Assembly: GCA_041743935.1 (NCBI GenBank)
Contig: JBGTLU010000043.1
Coordinates: 1-55,270 of the forward strand
Origin: JBGTLU01 sp041743935
GTDB taxonomy: Bacteria; Bacteroidota; Bacteroidia; Sphingobacteriales; Sphingobacteriaceae
Length of the DNA stretch: 55,270 nt
Direction: 5' to 3'
The position numbers and the translations under genes are program-made. The number at the start of each line of letters is the position of its first letter. The stretch's first letter is position 1. Shown here piece after piece: positions 1 to 8,460 of the stretch. A model generated the notes under the pieces. It had not been told where the DNA came from. It was given only the letters and a program-made list of their open reading frames with translations, and made no database searches.

Positions 1-639
1 TTTCATGGGAACCGCAGAAGCATTAAAGGCTATGGAAAAATTTCAGTAGATTTTACAGAAAATGGATACGATGTGTTTATGATGAGTTACCGAGGATTTG
101 GTAAAAGCACAGGCAGGAGAAGCGAAAAAGGAATTTTAAGCGATGCACAGTTTATCTATCGCACGTTAAAAGAAAAATGGGGGGATGATAAACTTATTGT
201 ATTTGGCAGATCTATGGGCTCGGGTTTTGCCTGTAAAATTGCAGCACTTAACCGACCAAAAATGCTCATTTTAGATTCACCTTATTACAGTTTCATAAAA
301 GTTGCAAATAGATATACTCCATTTTTGCCACTTCGTTGGTTATTACGTTTTCATATTCTCACGCACAAATGGATACAGAAAGTAAAATGCCCCATTTTTA
401 TTATACATGGCACAAAAGACAAACTTATACCTTATAAGCATAGCGTTCGTTTAAGAACTTTGGTAAAAAACAATAGTATGCTATTATCCATTAAAGGTGG
501 CGATCATAATAATTTAAGAGAATTTCCTGAATATCATCAAAAATTAAAAAGGGTTTTAGATGAAACATTACAGGTCGGAAAACGTCAATTACTATATCGT
601 TCTCCAATTCACGACGATGATAAAATTTTTAATTTTTAA
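1..639 (+). CDS. alpha/beta hydrolase, BEM46/ABHD-like (5' truncated)
   Basis: The frame is open from base 1, so the gene starts before the window; the first internal Met (73) is not the start. The visible part opens with FHGN, the oxyanion-hole region, followed by GRSMGSG (nucleophile Ser), GTKDKLIPY (acid Asp) and GGDHNN (catalytic His), a complete Ser-Asp-His triad. It aligns almost end to end with the gene that follows and differs mainly by about 20 extra residues at the C-terminus. The substrate is unknown; family members are lipases, thioesterases or esterases. It is probably inner-membrane anchored like its neighbour, but the N-terminus is outside the window. The two genes are 2 bases apart and probably co-transcribed. 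Confidence 0.85.
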   Translation, partial: FHGNRRSIKGYGKISVDFTENGYDVFMMSYRGFGKSTGRRSEKGILSDAQFIYRTLKEKWGDDKLIVFGRSMGSGFACKIAALNRPKMLILDSPYYSFIKVANRYTPFLPLRWLLRFHILTHKWIQKVKCPIFIIHGTKDKLIPYKHSVRLRTLVKNNSMLLSIKGGDHNNLREFPEYHQKLKRVLDETLQVGKRQLLYRSPIHDDDKIFNF

Positions 640-641
640 GG

Positions 642-1436
642 ATGAAATTATTTCGTATTGTTTCGCTTTTGCTCATTTGTTTAGTGATTGCCACTATTAG
701 TTCTGCCTTTATGTTTCAAGAAAAACTCATCTTCCGCCCTAAATTATTAGCTAATGACTTTGTCTATACGTTTAATCAACCATTCGAAGAATTCTTTTTA
801 ACTGCTGCCGATGGTGCTATCATTAATGGCGTCCATTTTAAAGCAGAGAACCCTAAGGGTATACTGGTTTATTTTCATGGAAATTCTGATAATTTAGATA
901 GATGGGGTAAATATGCCGAAGATTTTACTAAGCATAATTACGATGTTTTAATGATGGACTATAGAGGATTTGGTAAAAGCACTGGAGAACAAAGCGAAGA
1001 AAATTTTCATGCAGATGCCGAATTGATATATGATTATGCTAAAACGTTATATAATGAAAATCAAATCATTTTATACGGTCGTTCGTTGGGTAGTGGCATT
1101 GCTACCAAAGTTGCAACTAATCATCAACCAAAATTATTAGTATTAGAAACACCCTACTATAATTTCATAGAAGCAATACAAAAATTTGTGCCGTTTTTTC
1201 CGGATGCTGCAATGGATTATACTTTTAGAACGGACGTATGGATTAAAGAAGTTAAATGTCCGATTTATTATTTTCATGGAACTAAGGATGACGTTGTACC
1301 TTACTCGCAAGGGCAAAAATTGGCAGCATTAAAAAATAATTCGAAAAATTTAATTACGATTGAAGGCGGTGGACATAAAAATTTACGTAAATACAAACTT
1401 TATCACGAAGCTTTAAAAAACGTACTAGCTTTATAA
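642..1436 (+). CDS. alpha/beta hydrolase, BEM46/ABHD-like
   Basis: This 264-residue protein has one N-terminal hydrophobic segment (about residues 3-22), which I read as a signal anchor placing the hydrolase domain outside the cytoplasm. The catalytic set is visible: HGNSDN near residue 79, GRSLGSG with Ser148, GTKDD with Asp216 and GGGHKN with His245. It is a tandem paralogue of the truncated gene upstream, with shared motifs such as YRGFGKSTG. It resembles the BEM46/ABHD13-type serine hydrolases; the substrate cannot be told from the sequence. The aminotransferase gene starts 4 bases downstream, so all three may share a transcript. Confidence 0.9.
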   Translation: MKLFRIVSLLLICLVIATISSAFMFQEKLIFRPKLLANDFVYTFNQPFEEFFLTAADGAIINGVHFKAENPKGILVYFHGNSDNLDRWGKYAEDFTKHNYDVLMMDYRGFGKSTGEQSEENFHADAELIYDYAKTLYNENQIILYGRSLGSGIATKVATNHQPKLLVLETPYYNFIEAIQKFVPFFPDAAMDYTFRTDVWIKEVKCPIYYFHGTKDDVVPYSQGQKLAALKNNSKNLITIEGGGHKNLRKYKLYHEALKNVLAL

Positions 1437-1440
1437 TTCT

Positions 1441-2598
1441 ATGCCTACCTCTAACCTAAAAACACAAAGCAAACTTCCTAAAGTTGGAACGACAATATTT
1501 TCTGTTATGTCGCAATTAGCTACGGAGCATAATGCGGTTAACCTATCACAGGGGTTTCCGGATTTTGAGCCAGAGCAGTCACTTAAAAATCTTATTTCTG
1601 AATGTATTCACAAGTCTTATAATCAATATGCTCCTATGCCTGGTATTATGCCTTTAAGAGAACGTATTGCAGAAAAAACGGCAAGATTATACAATGCAAA
1701 TTATCATCCGGATACCGAAATAACCATTACAGCTGGTGGTACACAAGCCATATTTACGGCTATTGCAGCTGTAATAAAAGAAGGCGATGAAGTAATAGTA
1801 TTTGAACCTGCTTATGATTGTTATATCCCAACCATCCAATTATTTGGTGGCATAGCTCGCATGGTGCAGATGGAACCACCAAATTTCAAAATAGATTGGG
1901 GCATCGTAAAAAAACTCATCACCAATAAAACAAAACTCATTATCCTTAACTCCCCTCATAACCCGAGTGGTTCAATATTATCAGAAAAGGATATAAAAGA
2001 ATTGATAAATATTACTAAAAACACCGATATACTTATTTTAAGCGATGAAGTGTATGAACATCTAATATTCGACGGTGAGACACATCACAGCATGGCTAAA
2101 TACCCAGAATTAGCCGAAAGAAGTTTCATTGTGGCATCTTTTGGGAAGATATTACACGCCACTGGTTGGAAAATCGGGTATTGCCTCGCTCCTACAAACT
2201 TAATGACTGAATTCAGAAAAGTACATCAATTTAATGTTTTTAGTGTGAATACACCTTTTCAATACGCTATTGCAGAATACTTAAAAGATGAAAATACCTA
2301 TTTGCAATTGGGTCTTTTCTACCAACAGAAGCGAGATTATTTTGCCAAATTATTACAAAGTACCAAGTTTAAGTTATTGCCGGTTAAGGGCTCTTATTTT
2401 CAAACGGTTTCTTTTGCCTATTACAGCGATGAAACAGACCTTGATTTTGCAAAAAGATTAACCATAGATTATAAGGTGGCTTCGGTACCTGTTTCTGCAT
2501 TTTATACCAATGGAGAAGACTATAAATTGCTGCGGTTTTGTTTTGCAAAACAGGAGAAAACACTAGAATTAGCCGTTAATAATCTTTTAAAACTGTAG
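1441..2598 (+). CDS. methionine/glutamine-type aminotransferase (PLP, class I)
   Basis: The 385-residue protein is a fold-type I PLP enzyme. The visible signature residues are NSPHNPSG (Asn174), SDEVYEHL (Asp202, Tyr205) and the Schiff-base lysine in SFGKILHATGWKIGY (Lys236). This pattern matches the YbdL / kynurenine aminotransferase-glutamine transaminase K branch, which transaminates methionine, glutamine and aromatic amino acids. The next gene, 8 bases on, is an omega-amidase, the known partner that removes alpha-ketoglutaramate when glutamine is the amino donor. A role in methionine salvage (ketomethylthiobutyrate to methionine) is therefore likely, although no other salvage genes are nearby. 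Confidence 0.88.
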   Translation: MPTSNLKTQSKLPKVGTTIFSVMSQLATEHNAVNLSQGFPDFEPEQSLKNLISECIHKSYNQYAPMPGIMPLRERIAEKTARLYNANYHPDTEITITAGGTQAIFTAIAAVIKEGDEVIVFEPAYDCYIPTIQLFGGIARMVQMEPPNFKIDWGIVKKLITNKTKLIILNSPHNPSGSILSEKDIKELINITKNTDILILSDEVYEHLIFDGETHHSMAKYPELAERSFIVASFGKILHATGWKIGYCLAPTNLMTEFRKVHQFNVFSVNTPFQYAIAEYLKDENTYLQLGLFYQQKRDYFAKLLQSTKFKLLPVKGSYFQTVSFAYYSDETDLDFAKRLTIDYKVASVPVSAFYTNGEDYKLLRFCFAKQEKTLELAVNNLLKL

Positions 2599-2606
2599 TT
2601 TTAAAC

Positions 2607-3374
2607 ATGGAAGAGTTAAATATAAGTATCATACAATCTGATTTGGTTTGGGAGGATATTGATGCCAATCTGGAAAATTTTACTGAAAAAATTAGCTCAA
2701 TCCATTCTGATATCATCATACTTCCTGAAATGTTTAGTACGGGATTTAGCATGAATGCAGTTAAATTTGCAGAAGATGAAAATGGAAAAGCCTTAAGTTG
2801 GATGAAAGAGAAAGCAAAAAGCGCAAATTCTGTAATAACTGGCTCTGTGATGACTAAGGAGAATGGTAACTATTACAATCGATTGTATTGGGTAGAACCA
2901 AGTGGCAAAATCGAGTTTTATGACAAACGACATTTGTTTGGATTGGGCGAAGAAGACAAAGTATATTCTGCTGGTAAAAAAAGATTGATTGTAGAATATA
3001 ATGGCTGGAAAATTTGCCCTATGATATGTTATGATTTGCGTTTTCCGGTATGGTGTAGAAACAAAAACGAGTTTGATGTTCAAATTTTTGTAGCCAATTG
3101 GCCAGAGAAACGTTCGGCACATTGGAAAGCACTTTTGCAAGCTAGAGCTATTGAAAATCAGGTGTTTGTTGTTGGGGTAAACCGTGTTGGAACAGATGCA
3201 AACGGCTATTCACATAGTGGGGACAGCACTTTAATAGACCCAATTGGCGAAATAATCTTCCAAGAAAGTAATAAGGAAATTGTTTTTACTTATACCCTCT
3301 CTAAGTTTGATTTAAAAGTTAAAAGAAAACAATATCCCTTTTTACAAGATGGGGATGATTTTAAACTTTTGTAA
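2607..3374 (+). CDS. omega-amidase, nitrilase superfamily (YafV/Nit2-like)
   Basis: This 255-residue nitrilase-fold amidohydrolase has the full catalytic set: Glu41 in LPEMF, Lys107 in YDKRHLF and nucleophile Cys141 in ICYDLRFPVW. The DKRHLF and ICYDLRFP variants are those of the YafV/Nit2 branch, which hydrolyses alpha-ketoglutaramate or alpha-ketosuccinamate to the keto acid plus ammonia. It lies 8 bases after the aminotransferase, the standard arrangement of the glutamine transaminase / omega-amidase route. The protein should be cytoplasmic, with no signal peptide. The gene converges on bioB, with 33 bases between the two ends. Confidence 0.88.
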   Translation: MEELNISIIQSDLVWEDIDANLENFTEKISSIHSDIIILPEMFSTGFSMNAVKFAEDENGKALSWMKEKAKSANSVITGSVMTKENGNYYNRLYWVEPSGKIEFYDKRHLFGLGEEDKVYSAGKKRLIVEYNGWKICPMICYDLRFPVWCRNKNEFDVQIFVANWPEKRSAHWKALLQARAIENQVFVVGVNRVGTDANGYSHSGDSTLIDPIGEIIFQESNKEIVFTYTLSKFDLKVKRKQYPFLQDGDDFKLL

Positions 3375-3407
3375 AATAAATTATCTAAACGAAAAGCGGT
3401 AAGAATT

Positions 3408-4382
3408 TTATGCTACTTCTTCCCTATTCTTAAACGCTTTTCTGGGTTTTAAACCTAAAACATCAAACATCTGCATGTCTTCATTAACACTTGGATTAGG
3501 CGTGGTGAGTAATTTATCTCCGGCGAAAATTGAATTAGCTCCGGCCATAAAACATAATGCTTGGTCGGCTAAACTCATTTGGGTTCTTCCGGCAGATAAA
3601 CGAACCACCGTTTTAGGCATTAAAATTCGTGTAGTGGCAATCATACGCACCATATCTTGTATTGGTACTAAAGGTTGGTTTTCTAAAGGTGTTCCTTTTA
3701 CTGGAACCAATGCGTTTATAGGCACAGACTCCGGGTGTTGTGCCATATTAGCTAAGGTTTTGAGCATCGAAATCCTATCATCCACCTGCTCACCCAAACC
3801 AATTATGCCACCACTACATACCGTTAAACCGGCTTTACGAGCATTATCAATGGTTTTTAGTCTATCATCATACGTTCTAGTACTTATAATTCGGTTATAA
3901 TCTTCTTCTGAAGTATCTAAATTGTGATTGTATGCATACAATCCAGCTTCTGCTAAACGTTGTGCTTGTTTTTCGGTTAGCATTCCAAGAGTACAGCAAA
4001 CTTCCATGTCCATTTCGTTTACTGCCTTTACCATTTCAATCACTTTATCAAAATCCCTATTGTCTCTCACCTCTCTCCAGGCAGCACCCATACATAATCT
4101 GGAGGCACCACCATCTTTTGCATCTTGAGCAGCAAGAATCACTTCTTCCAATTTCATTAAGGCTTGTACTTCTACGTCGGTATGGTAGCGAGCAGCTTGC
4201 GGACAATAAGAACAGTCCTCAGGACAGCCTCCTGTTTTAATGGATAATAAGCTACTCACTTGTACTTCAGAGTAATCCTCATTATTCCGATGGATACTTG
4301 CGGCTTCAAAAACCAAATCAAGTAATGGTGTATTATAAATAGTTGAAATTTCTTCGGTGGTCCAATCGTGTCTGGTGGTCAT
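3408..4382 (-). CDS. bioB: biotin synthase BioB
   Basis: The 324-residue radical SAM enzyme converts dethiobiotin to biotin. The 4Fe-4S/SAM motif is Cys53-Cys57-Cys60 in GGCPEDCSYCPQ. The BioB motifs for the second cluster and substrate are also seen: CMGAAWRE, EVCCTLGML, YNHNLDTS and the C-terminal SAGRTQMS with its Arg ligand to the 2Fe-2S cluster. Length and motif order are those of the family. No other biotin genes lie in the window, so it stands alone here. Upstream on its strand is the WbqC gene, 40 bases away. Confidence 0.97.
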   Translation of the reverse strand: MTTRHDWTTEEISTIYNTPLLDLVFEAASIHRNNEDYSEVQVSSLLSIKTGGCPEDCSYCPQAARYHTDVEVQALMKLEEVILAAQDAKDGGASRLCMGAAWREVRDNRDFDKVIEMVKAVNEMDMEVCCTLGMLTEKQAQRLAEAGLYAYNHNLDTSEEDYNRIISTRTYDDRLKTIDNARKAGLTVCSGGIIGLGEQVDDRISMLKTLANMAQHPESVPINALVPVKGTPLENQPLVPIQDMVRMIATTRILMPKTVVRLSAGRTQMSLADQALCFMAGANSIFAGDKLLTTPNPSVNEDMQMFDVLGLKPRKAFKNREEVA

Positions 4383-4422
4383 AAACTAAATTTTACTTTC
4401 AATAATAGCTAAAAAATAGAAT

Positions 4423-5046
4423 TTATTGAATTTTTGATGATAGGATAATTTCTTTTGCTCTATTACCTTGACTAAATAATAAATCTATGCTACTTACATT
4501 AGGCATAAACCCGAGTTTTGGTTCAAATAACTGAAAATAGGTTGGATGAAAACATACATCCGGTTTTTTAGGATGAATAGCATCCCTATAATCTAAAACA
4601 GAATCTGGATATTGTTTTATGTATTCATCTGTTAAATCGAAAGTTAAATTCAATCCTAAATTTTTACTTAGCCACTCTATAATTTCTAAATTAAAATCAA
4701 ATAAATACTCAAATTTTTGATGATAAAATCGGCTAAAGTCATCTTCATAGAACTCAAAATAAGCTGATCTGCGGTAAGCACTTTGTAAGGATTGCCAATG
4801 TAAACGTTGCCAATTATCATTATTGCTTATTCTCACATCCTTAATAATGGTATGATTCTTTGAGCCCTTTACCACCGGAATGCTTAAGGCTAATATTCCA
4901 TTTGGTGAGCAAATATGTGCCCTATTCCTATAAGTTTGTTTAGGAAAATGTTCCATTTTTTCTAAAATGCACATTTCTGCTTTAGCTGCTAAAGAAAACC
5001 AGCAAATTGGTGGTAAATATGCGGTGGATAAAAGTATGTTCTGCAT
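4423..5046 (-). CDS. WbqC family protein
   Basis: The 207-residue protein opens with LLSTAYLPPICWFS and carries QTYRNRAHICSPNG and LSIPV, the recognisable N-terminal pattern of the WbqC-like family. This family is common in Bacteroidota and is sometimes found in polysaccharide loci; its biochemical function is not established. The protein has no signal peptide and should be cytoplasmic. It is divergent from an acyltransferase gene with only 57 bases between the two ATGs, and a promoter-like TATATTCG ends 8 bases before this ATG. The neighbouring acyltransferase and glycosyltransferase suggest a link to envelope glycolipid synthesis, which is inference. Confidence 0.85.
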   Translation of the reverse strand: MQNILLSTAYLPPICWFSLAAKAEMCILEKMEHFPKQTYRNRAHICSPNGILALSIPVVKGSKNHTIIKDVRISNNDNWQRLHWQSLQSAYRRSAYFEFYEDDFSRFYHQKFEYLFDFNLEIIEWLSKNLGLNLTFDLTDEYIKQYPDSVLDYRDAIHPKKPDVCFHPTYFQLFEPKLGFMPNVSSIDLLFSQGNRAKEIILSSKIQ

Positions 5047-5054
5047 TTCGGTTG

Positions 5055-5062
5055 CGAATATA
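5055..5062 (-). promoter_or_regulatory. candidate -7 element for the WbqC gene
   Basis: Read on the minus strand this is TATATTCG, one mismatch from the Bacteroidota -7 consensus TAnnTTTG. It ends 8 bases before the WbqC ATG, which would leave almost no leader. No clear -33 TTTG is seen. Confidence 0.35.
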
Positions 5063-5090
5063 GCTATTTCAGCTTATGGCTATTTTACTT

Positions 5091-5097
5091 TACTTTG
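5091..5097 (+). promoter_or_regulatory. candidate -7 element for the acyltransferase gene
   Basis: TACTTTG followed by C matches the Bacteroidota -7 box with one spacer base missing. It lies 6 bases before the ATG at 5104. If it is the promoter, transcription starts at or next to the start codon. It also argues against the in-frame TTG at 5095, which falls inside the box. Confidence 0.35.
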
Positions 5098-5103
5098 CGA
5101 AAC

Positions 5104-5979
5104 ATGCAAGCCATTGGATTTTATCTTCTTTTGCCCTTTATTTATTTAATTGCAATACTACCCTATTGGCTCATTTACAGAATTTCTGATTTTATCTATT
5201 TTTTATTATTTAGAGTGATAAAATACCGCAGAAAAGTTATCCTCGAAAATTTAACTAAGGCATTTCCTGAAAAAACTCCATCTGAAGTTAAATTAATATT
5301 GTCTGATTGTTACCAAAACATAGCAGATATTTTGGTGGAAGAGTTTAAGATGATTTTCTTAACAGAGAGAAATTTTAAAAAGAGATTTAAAGTAGATAAT
5401 CCAGAATTAATTGAAAGATATCACTCCTTAAATAGAGGTGTAATTGTAATTACAGGGCATTATTGCCATTATGAATGGGCGGCCTCTGCTATTGCCGGTT
5501 GTAGTAAAGCAGATACCATTGCCATTTATCGCCCTTTAAAAAATCCTTATTTCGACCGGTTTATATTTAAAATCAGATTAATAATACCATATAAACTTAC
5601 CCCAGATTACAATACATTTAAAGTGTTAAAGAAATATCAAAATGAAGCTTTTACTTTAAACCTTATTGCTGACCAAAGTCCACCGAAAGATGGCAAAGGT
5701 GCCGTTTGGGTTACTTTTTTCGGCAGAAAAACGCTCACATACCAAGGTGCAGAAATGATTGCAAAAAAATGGAATGCCGTTGTTGTTTTTGCACATGTTA
5801 GGAGAGAGAAAAGAGGATATTACACCATGACATTTGATTTAGTTTGTGATGAACCAGAAAGTACCTTGGATGGAGATATTACTCAAATGCATAGCAGTAA
5901 ATTAGAAACATTAATAAGAGAAAAACCCGGCAATTGGCTATGGTCTCATAAACGTTGGAAAAAGAGTCCGATTAATTAA
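5104..5979 (+). CDS. lysophospholipid/lipid A acyltransferase (LpxL/HtrB family)
   Basis: The predicted protein is 291 residues from the ATG at 5104; a TTG three codons upstream keeps the frame but overlaps the putative promoter. It has an N-terminal membrane segment (IGFYLLLPFIYLIAILPYW) and the acyltransferase motif HYCHYEW, where family members have HxxxxD/E. Downstream it has ADQSPPKDGKGAVWVTFFGR, typical of LpxL/HtrB proteins. It should add a secondary acyl chain to lipid A, or acylate an aminolipid, on the cytoplasmic face of the inner membrane. The neighbours are WbqC (divergent) and a glycosyltransferase. It is a confident family member; the exact acceptor is not known. Confidence 0.88.
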   Translation: MQAIGFYLLLPFIYLIAILPYWLIYRISDFIYFLLFRVIKYRRKVILENLTKAFPEKTPSEVKLILSDCYQNIADILVEEFKMIFLTERNFKKRFKVDNPELIERYHSLNRGVIVITGHYCHYEWAASAIAGCSKADTIAIYRPLKNPYFDRFIFKIRLIIPYKLTPDYNTFKVLKKYQNEAFTLNLIADQSPPKDGKGAVWVTFFGRKTLTYQGAEMIAKKWNAVVVFAHVRREKRGYYTMTFDLVCDEPESTLDGDITQMHSSKLETLIREKPGNWLWSHKRWKKSPIN

Positions 5980-6041
5980 TTGACTATAAAATACTAAATA
6001 AATAATGTAGTGATTAAACCATTATAATTCATAATTCTATA

Positions 6042-7067
6042 ATGATTCATCCTTCCGTAGCAATTGTAATCCTAAATTGGAATGGCAAACATTTTCTAGA
6101 GAAATTTTTACCATTGGTAATAGAAAGCTCTTATCCAAATAAAACCATTTACGTTGCTGATAATGGTTCTATAGATGATTCTGTTTGGCTAATTACCACC
6201 AAATTTCCGGAAGTAAAAATCATAGCATTAGAAGGAAATTATGGCTTTACTGGAGGATATAACCGAGCATTAGCACAAATAGAAGCAGATTATTTTGTGC
6301 TATTAAATTCGGATGTAGAGGTTGAAAAACATTGGATAGAACCAGTTATTAAACTAATGGAAAGCGATCCAGTAATTGCGGTTGCACAACCCAAAATAAA
6401 AGATTTTACTAATAAAGATTTTTTTGAATATGCAGGTGCAGCAGGTGGTTTTATAGATTATTTAGGCTATCCGTTTTGCAGAGGAAGAATCTTTGATACT
6501 CTGGAAAAAGATGAAGGACAATATGACGATTCAAGAGAAATATTTTGGGCGAGTGGAGCGGCATTTTTTATTAAGTCTACCTATTGGAAATTAATTGGCG
6601 GATTTGATGAAAATTTTTTCGCGCACATGGAAGAAATTGATTTGTGTTGGCGATTAAAAAATTTGGGTTATACCATATTTTATTGTGCAGAATCAACCGT
6701 TTATCATGTTGGTGGAGGTGCTTTAAACAAAGAAAATCCAAGAAAAACATTCTTGAATTTTAGGAATAATTTAGTGCTTCTTCATAAAAATCTACCAAAA
6801 AATAAAGGATTTAAAATAATTCTAATACGAATGTTTTTGGATGGAATTGCTGTCCTTAAATTTTTATTTAGTAAAGGAATAAAACACGCTTTAATGATAG
6901 ATTGGGCGCATGTTCAATACCTATGGAATATTAAAAAATGGAATAAATCAAGAAAAAACAATCCAACAAAAACTACAAACCTGATTTATAAAAAGAGTAT
7001 AGTTTGGCAGTATTATGTGAAGAAAATAAAGTTGTTTTCGGGATTAGGAATTGATAATCAAAAATAA
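6042..7067 (+). CDS. family 2 glycosyltransferase
   Basis: The 341-residue protein shows the GT2/GT-A order: VAIVILNWNGK at the N-terminus, VADNGSIDDS (nucleotide-sugar binding), LLNSDVEV (the DxD-like metal site) and FDENFFAHMEEIDLCWRLK (acceptor/catalytic region). This is the rhamnosyltransferase-like subgroup. The C-terminal third is hydrophobic-basic and may dock on the membrane. It follows the acyltransferase after about 60 A/T-rich bases with no visible terminator. No O-antigen or capsule cluster surrounds it, so the sugar and acceptor are unknown. It converges on aroQ, with 2 bases between the two ends. Confidence 0.9.
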   Translation: MIHPSVAIVILNWNGKHFLEKFLPLVIESSYPNKTIYVADNGSIDDSVWLITTKFPEVKIIALEGNYGFTGGYNRALAQIEADYFVLLNSDVEVEKHWIEPVIKLMESDPVIAVAQPKIKDFTNKDFFEYAGAAGGFIDYLGYPFCRGRIFDTLEKDEGQYDDSREIFWASGAAFFIKSTYWKLIGGFDENFFAHMEEIDLCWRLKNLGYTIFYCAESTVYHVGGGALNKENPRKTFLNFRNNLVLLHKNLPKNKGFKIILIRMFLDGIAVLKFLFSKGIKHALMIDWAHVQYLWNIKKWNKSRKNNPTKTTNLIYKKSIVWQYYVKKIKLFSGLGIDNQK

Positions 7068-7069
7068 TT

Positions 7070-7486
7070 TTATTTCAAAAAAGCTTCTAAAGCTAGTTCA
7101 TAGCTTTTTAATCCAAATCCAAAGATAACTCCCTTGCAATTTTTTGCTAATAAAGAATGATGTCTGTACTCTTCTCGGGCAGCTACGTTACTTATATGTA
7201 CCTCAATCACTGGAGTTTTTATGGCTGCAATAGCATCGGCAATAGCAACCGAAGTATGCGTATATCCACCTGCATTAAGAATTATCCCATCGTAATCAAA
7301 ACCAACTTCCTGAAGCATGTCAATCAAAATTCCCTCTACATTGCTTTGAAAGTAATCTATCTGAAATAAAGAAAATTTTGTCCGAAGTTCTTCTAAAAAA
7401 TGTTCGAAATTAATATTTCCGTACACTTCGGGTTCTCGCTTACCTAAAAGATTTAAATTAGGGCCATTGATAATCATTATTTTCAT
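7070..7486 (-). CDS. aroQ: 3-dehydroquinate dehydratase, type II
   Basis: The 138-residue protein has the type II dehydroquinase signature: IINGPNLNLLGKREPEVYG at the N-terminus (catalytic Arg and Tyr), ILNAGGYTHTS and IEVHISNVAAREEYRHHS, which includes the shikimate-site residues. It catalyses the third step of the shikimate pathway as a cytoplasmic dodecamer. It is divergent from the recombinase gene, with start codons only 26 bases apart. Length is normal for the family. Confidence 0.97.
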   Translation of the reverse strand: MKIMIINGPNLNLLGKREPEVYGNINFEHFLEELRTKFSLFQIDYFQSNVEGILIDMLQEVGFDYDGIILNAGGYTHTSVAIADAIAAIKTPVIEVHISNVAAREEYRHHSLLAKNCKGVIFGFGLKSYELALEAFLK

Positions 7487-7491
7487 CCTGC

Positions 7492-7498
7492 CAAATTA
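7492..7498 (-). promoter_or_regulatory. candidate -7 element for aroQ
   Basis: On the minus strand this reads TAATTTG then GC, a -7-type box lacking one spacer base. It ends 5 bases before the aroQ ATG, again implying a leaderless or nearly leaderless transcript. Confidence 0.3.
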
Positions 7499-7512
7499 CT
7501 AAATATCATACA

Positions 7513-8412
7513 TTGAACTGGGAACAATATAAAAAAGGATTTAAAACCTATTTACAAATAGAGAGGGCTTTATCGCTTAATTCTGTGCAATCTTATTTGC
7601 AGGATGTGGATAAACTCATTCAATTTGTTTCACTCAAAGAAGAATTTGTTGGCCCAGAAAAGCTAAGTTTTCAGGATTTAAAAGCATTTGTTCAATGGAT
7701 ACATGAACTGGGTATGACTGCCAATTCTCAATCCAGAATCATTTCTGGAATAAAAGCTTTTTATAAGTTTTTGATGATGGAAGATATAATTACCATCGAC
7801 CCAACATTACTTTTAGAAACACCCAAAATAAGCAGAAAACTTCCGGATGTTTTAAGCATCGCCGAAATAAATACATTACTATCTGCCATTGAAATGAACT
7901 CAGCCGAAGGCCAAAGAAATAGAGCAATGCTAGAAACTCTCTATGGAAGTGGCTTACGAGTTACCGAACTTATAAACCTAAAAATATCTTCTACTTATTT
8001 AGATATAGAATTTTTAAAAGTGATAGGAAAAGGAAACAAAGAGCGATTAGTACCTATGAGTTCTGAATCCATCAAACACCTAAAATTATATATGCAAACC
8101 ATTAGGAGTTTAATTTCTATTAAGCCTGGGAACGAAGATTATATATTTCTTAACAGAAGAGGCACTAAACTATCTAGGGTTATGATTTTTATGATTATAA
8201 AATCATTAGCTACCAAAGCTGGTATAAAAAAATCCATCAGTCCGCATACGTTCAGGCATTCATTTGCCACACATTTAGTAGAAGGAGGTGCAGACCTGCG
8301 AGCAGTTCAAGAAATGCTTGGCCATGAAAGTATAGTAACAACCGAAATTTATACCCATCTGGATAGAACGTTTTTACGAGAAACCATTTTAAACTATCAT
8401 CCTAGAAGTTAA
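7513..8412 (+). CDS. xerD: tyrosine recombinase XerD/XerC-like
   Basis: The 299-residue protein begins at a TTG; no earlier ATG is available before the divergent aroQ start. It has the SAM-like N-terminal core-binding domain and a full catalytic set: Arg149 (SGLRVTEL), Lys173 (GKGNKERLVP), His245 and Arg248 (HTFRHSF), His271 (LGHES) and Tyr280 (TEIYTH). Length and motifs are those of chromosomal Xer recombinases, which resolve chromosome dimers at dif, rather than phage integrases. The absence of mobile genes nearby supports this. Whether it is XerC or XerD cannot be settled from this sequence alone. Confidence 0.93.
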   Translation: MNWEQYKKGFKTYLQIERALSLNSVQSYLQDVDKLIQFVSLKEEFVGPEKLSFQDLKAFVQWIHELGMTANSQSRIISGIKAFYKFLMMEDIITIDPTLLLETPKISRKLPDVLSIAEINTLLSAIEMNSAEGQRNRAMLETLYGSGLRVTELINLKISSTYLDIEFLKVIGKGNKERLVPMSSESIKHLKLYMQTIRSLISIKPGNEDYIFLNRRGTKLSRVMIFMIIKSLATKAGIKKSISPHTFRHSFATHLVEGGADLRAVQEMLGHESIVTTEIYTHLDRTFLRETILNYHPRS

Positions 8413-8447
8413 AAATTTTCATTTTTAGAAATTTTTAAAAAATGTTT

Positions 8448-8455
8448 TACTTTTG
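8448..8455 (+). promoter_or_regulatory. candidate -7 element for the MATE gene
   Basis: TACTTTTG matches the Bacteroidota -7 consensus TAnnTTTG exactly. No good -33 TTTG is present. The expected transcription start is about 5 bases further on, at the 5' edge of the structured leader at 8461-8567, so promoter and structure fit each other. Confidence 0.5.
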
Positions 8456-8460
8456 ACACA

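Noticed and set aside
3391..3442. GAAAAGCG/CGCTTTTC inverted repeat at the 3' end of bioB
   Set aside because: The arms are 36 bases apart and the right arm lies inside bioB coding sequence; no T-run follows. Most likely coincidence.
8411..8436. Terminator after xerD
   Set aside because: AAAAATTT/AAATTTTT can pair, but the stem is only A-T pairs in a homopolymer-rich stretch, so it is not convincing as an intrinsic terminator.
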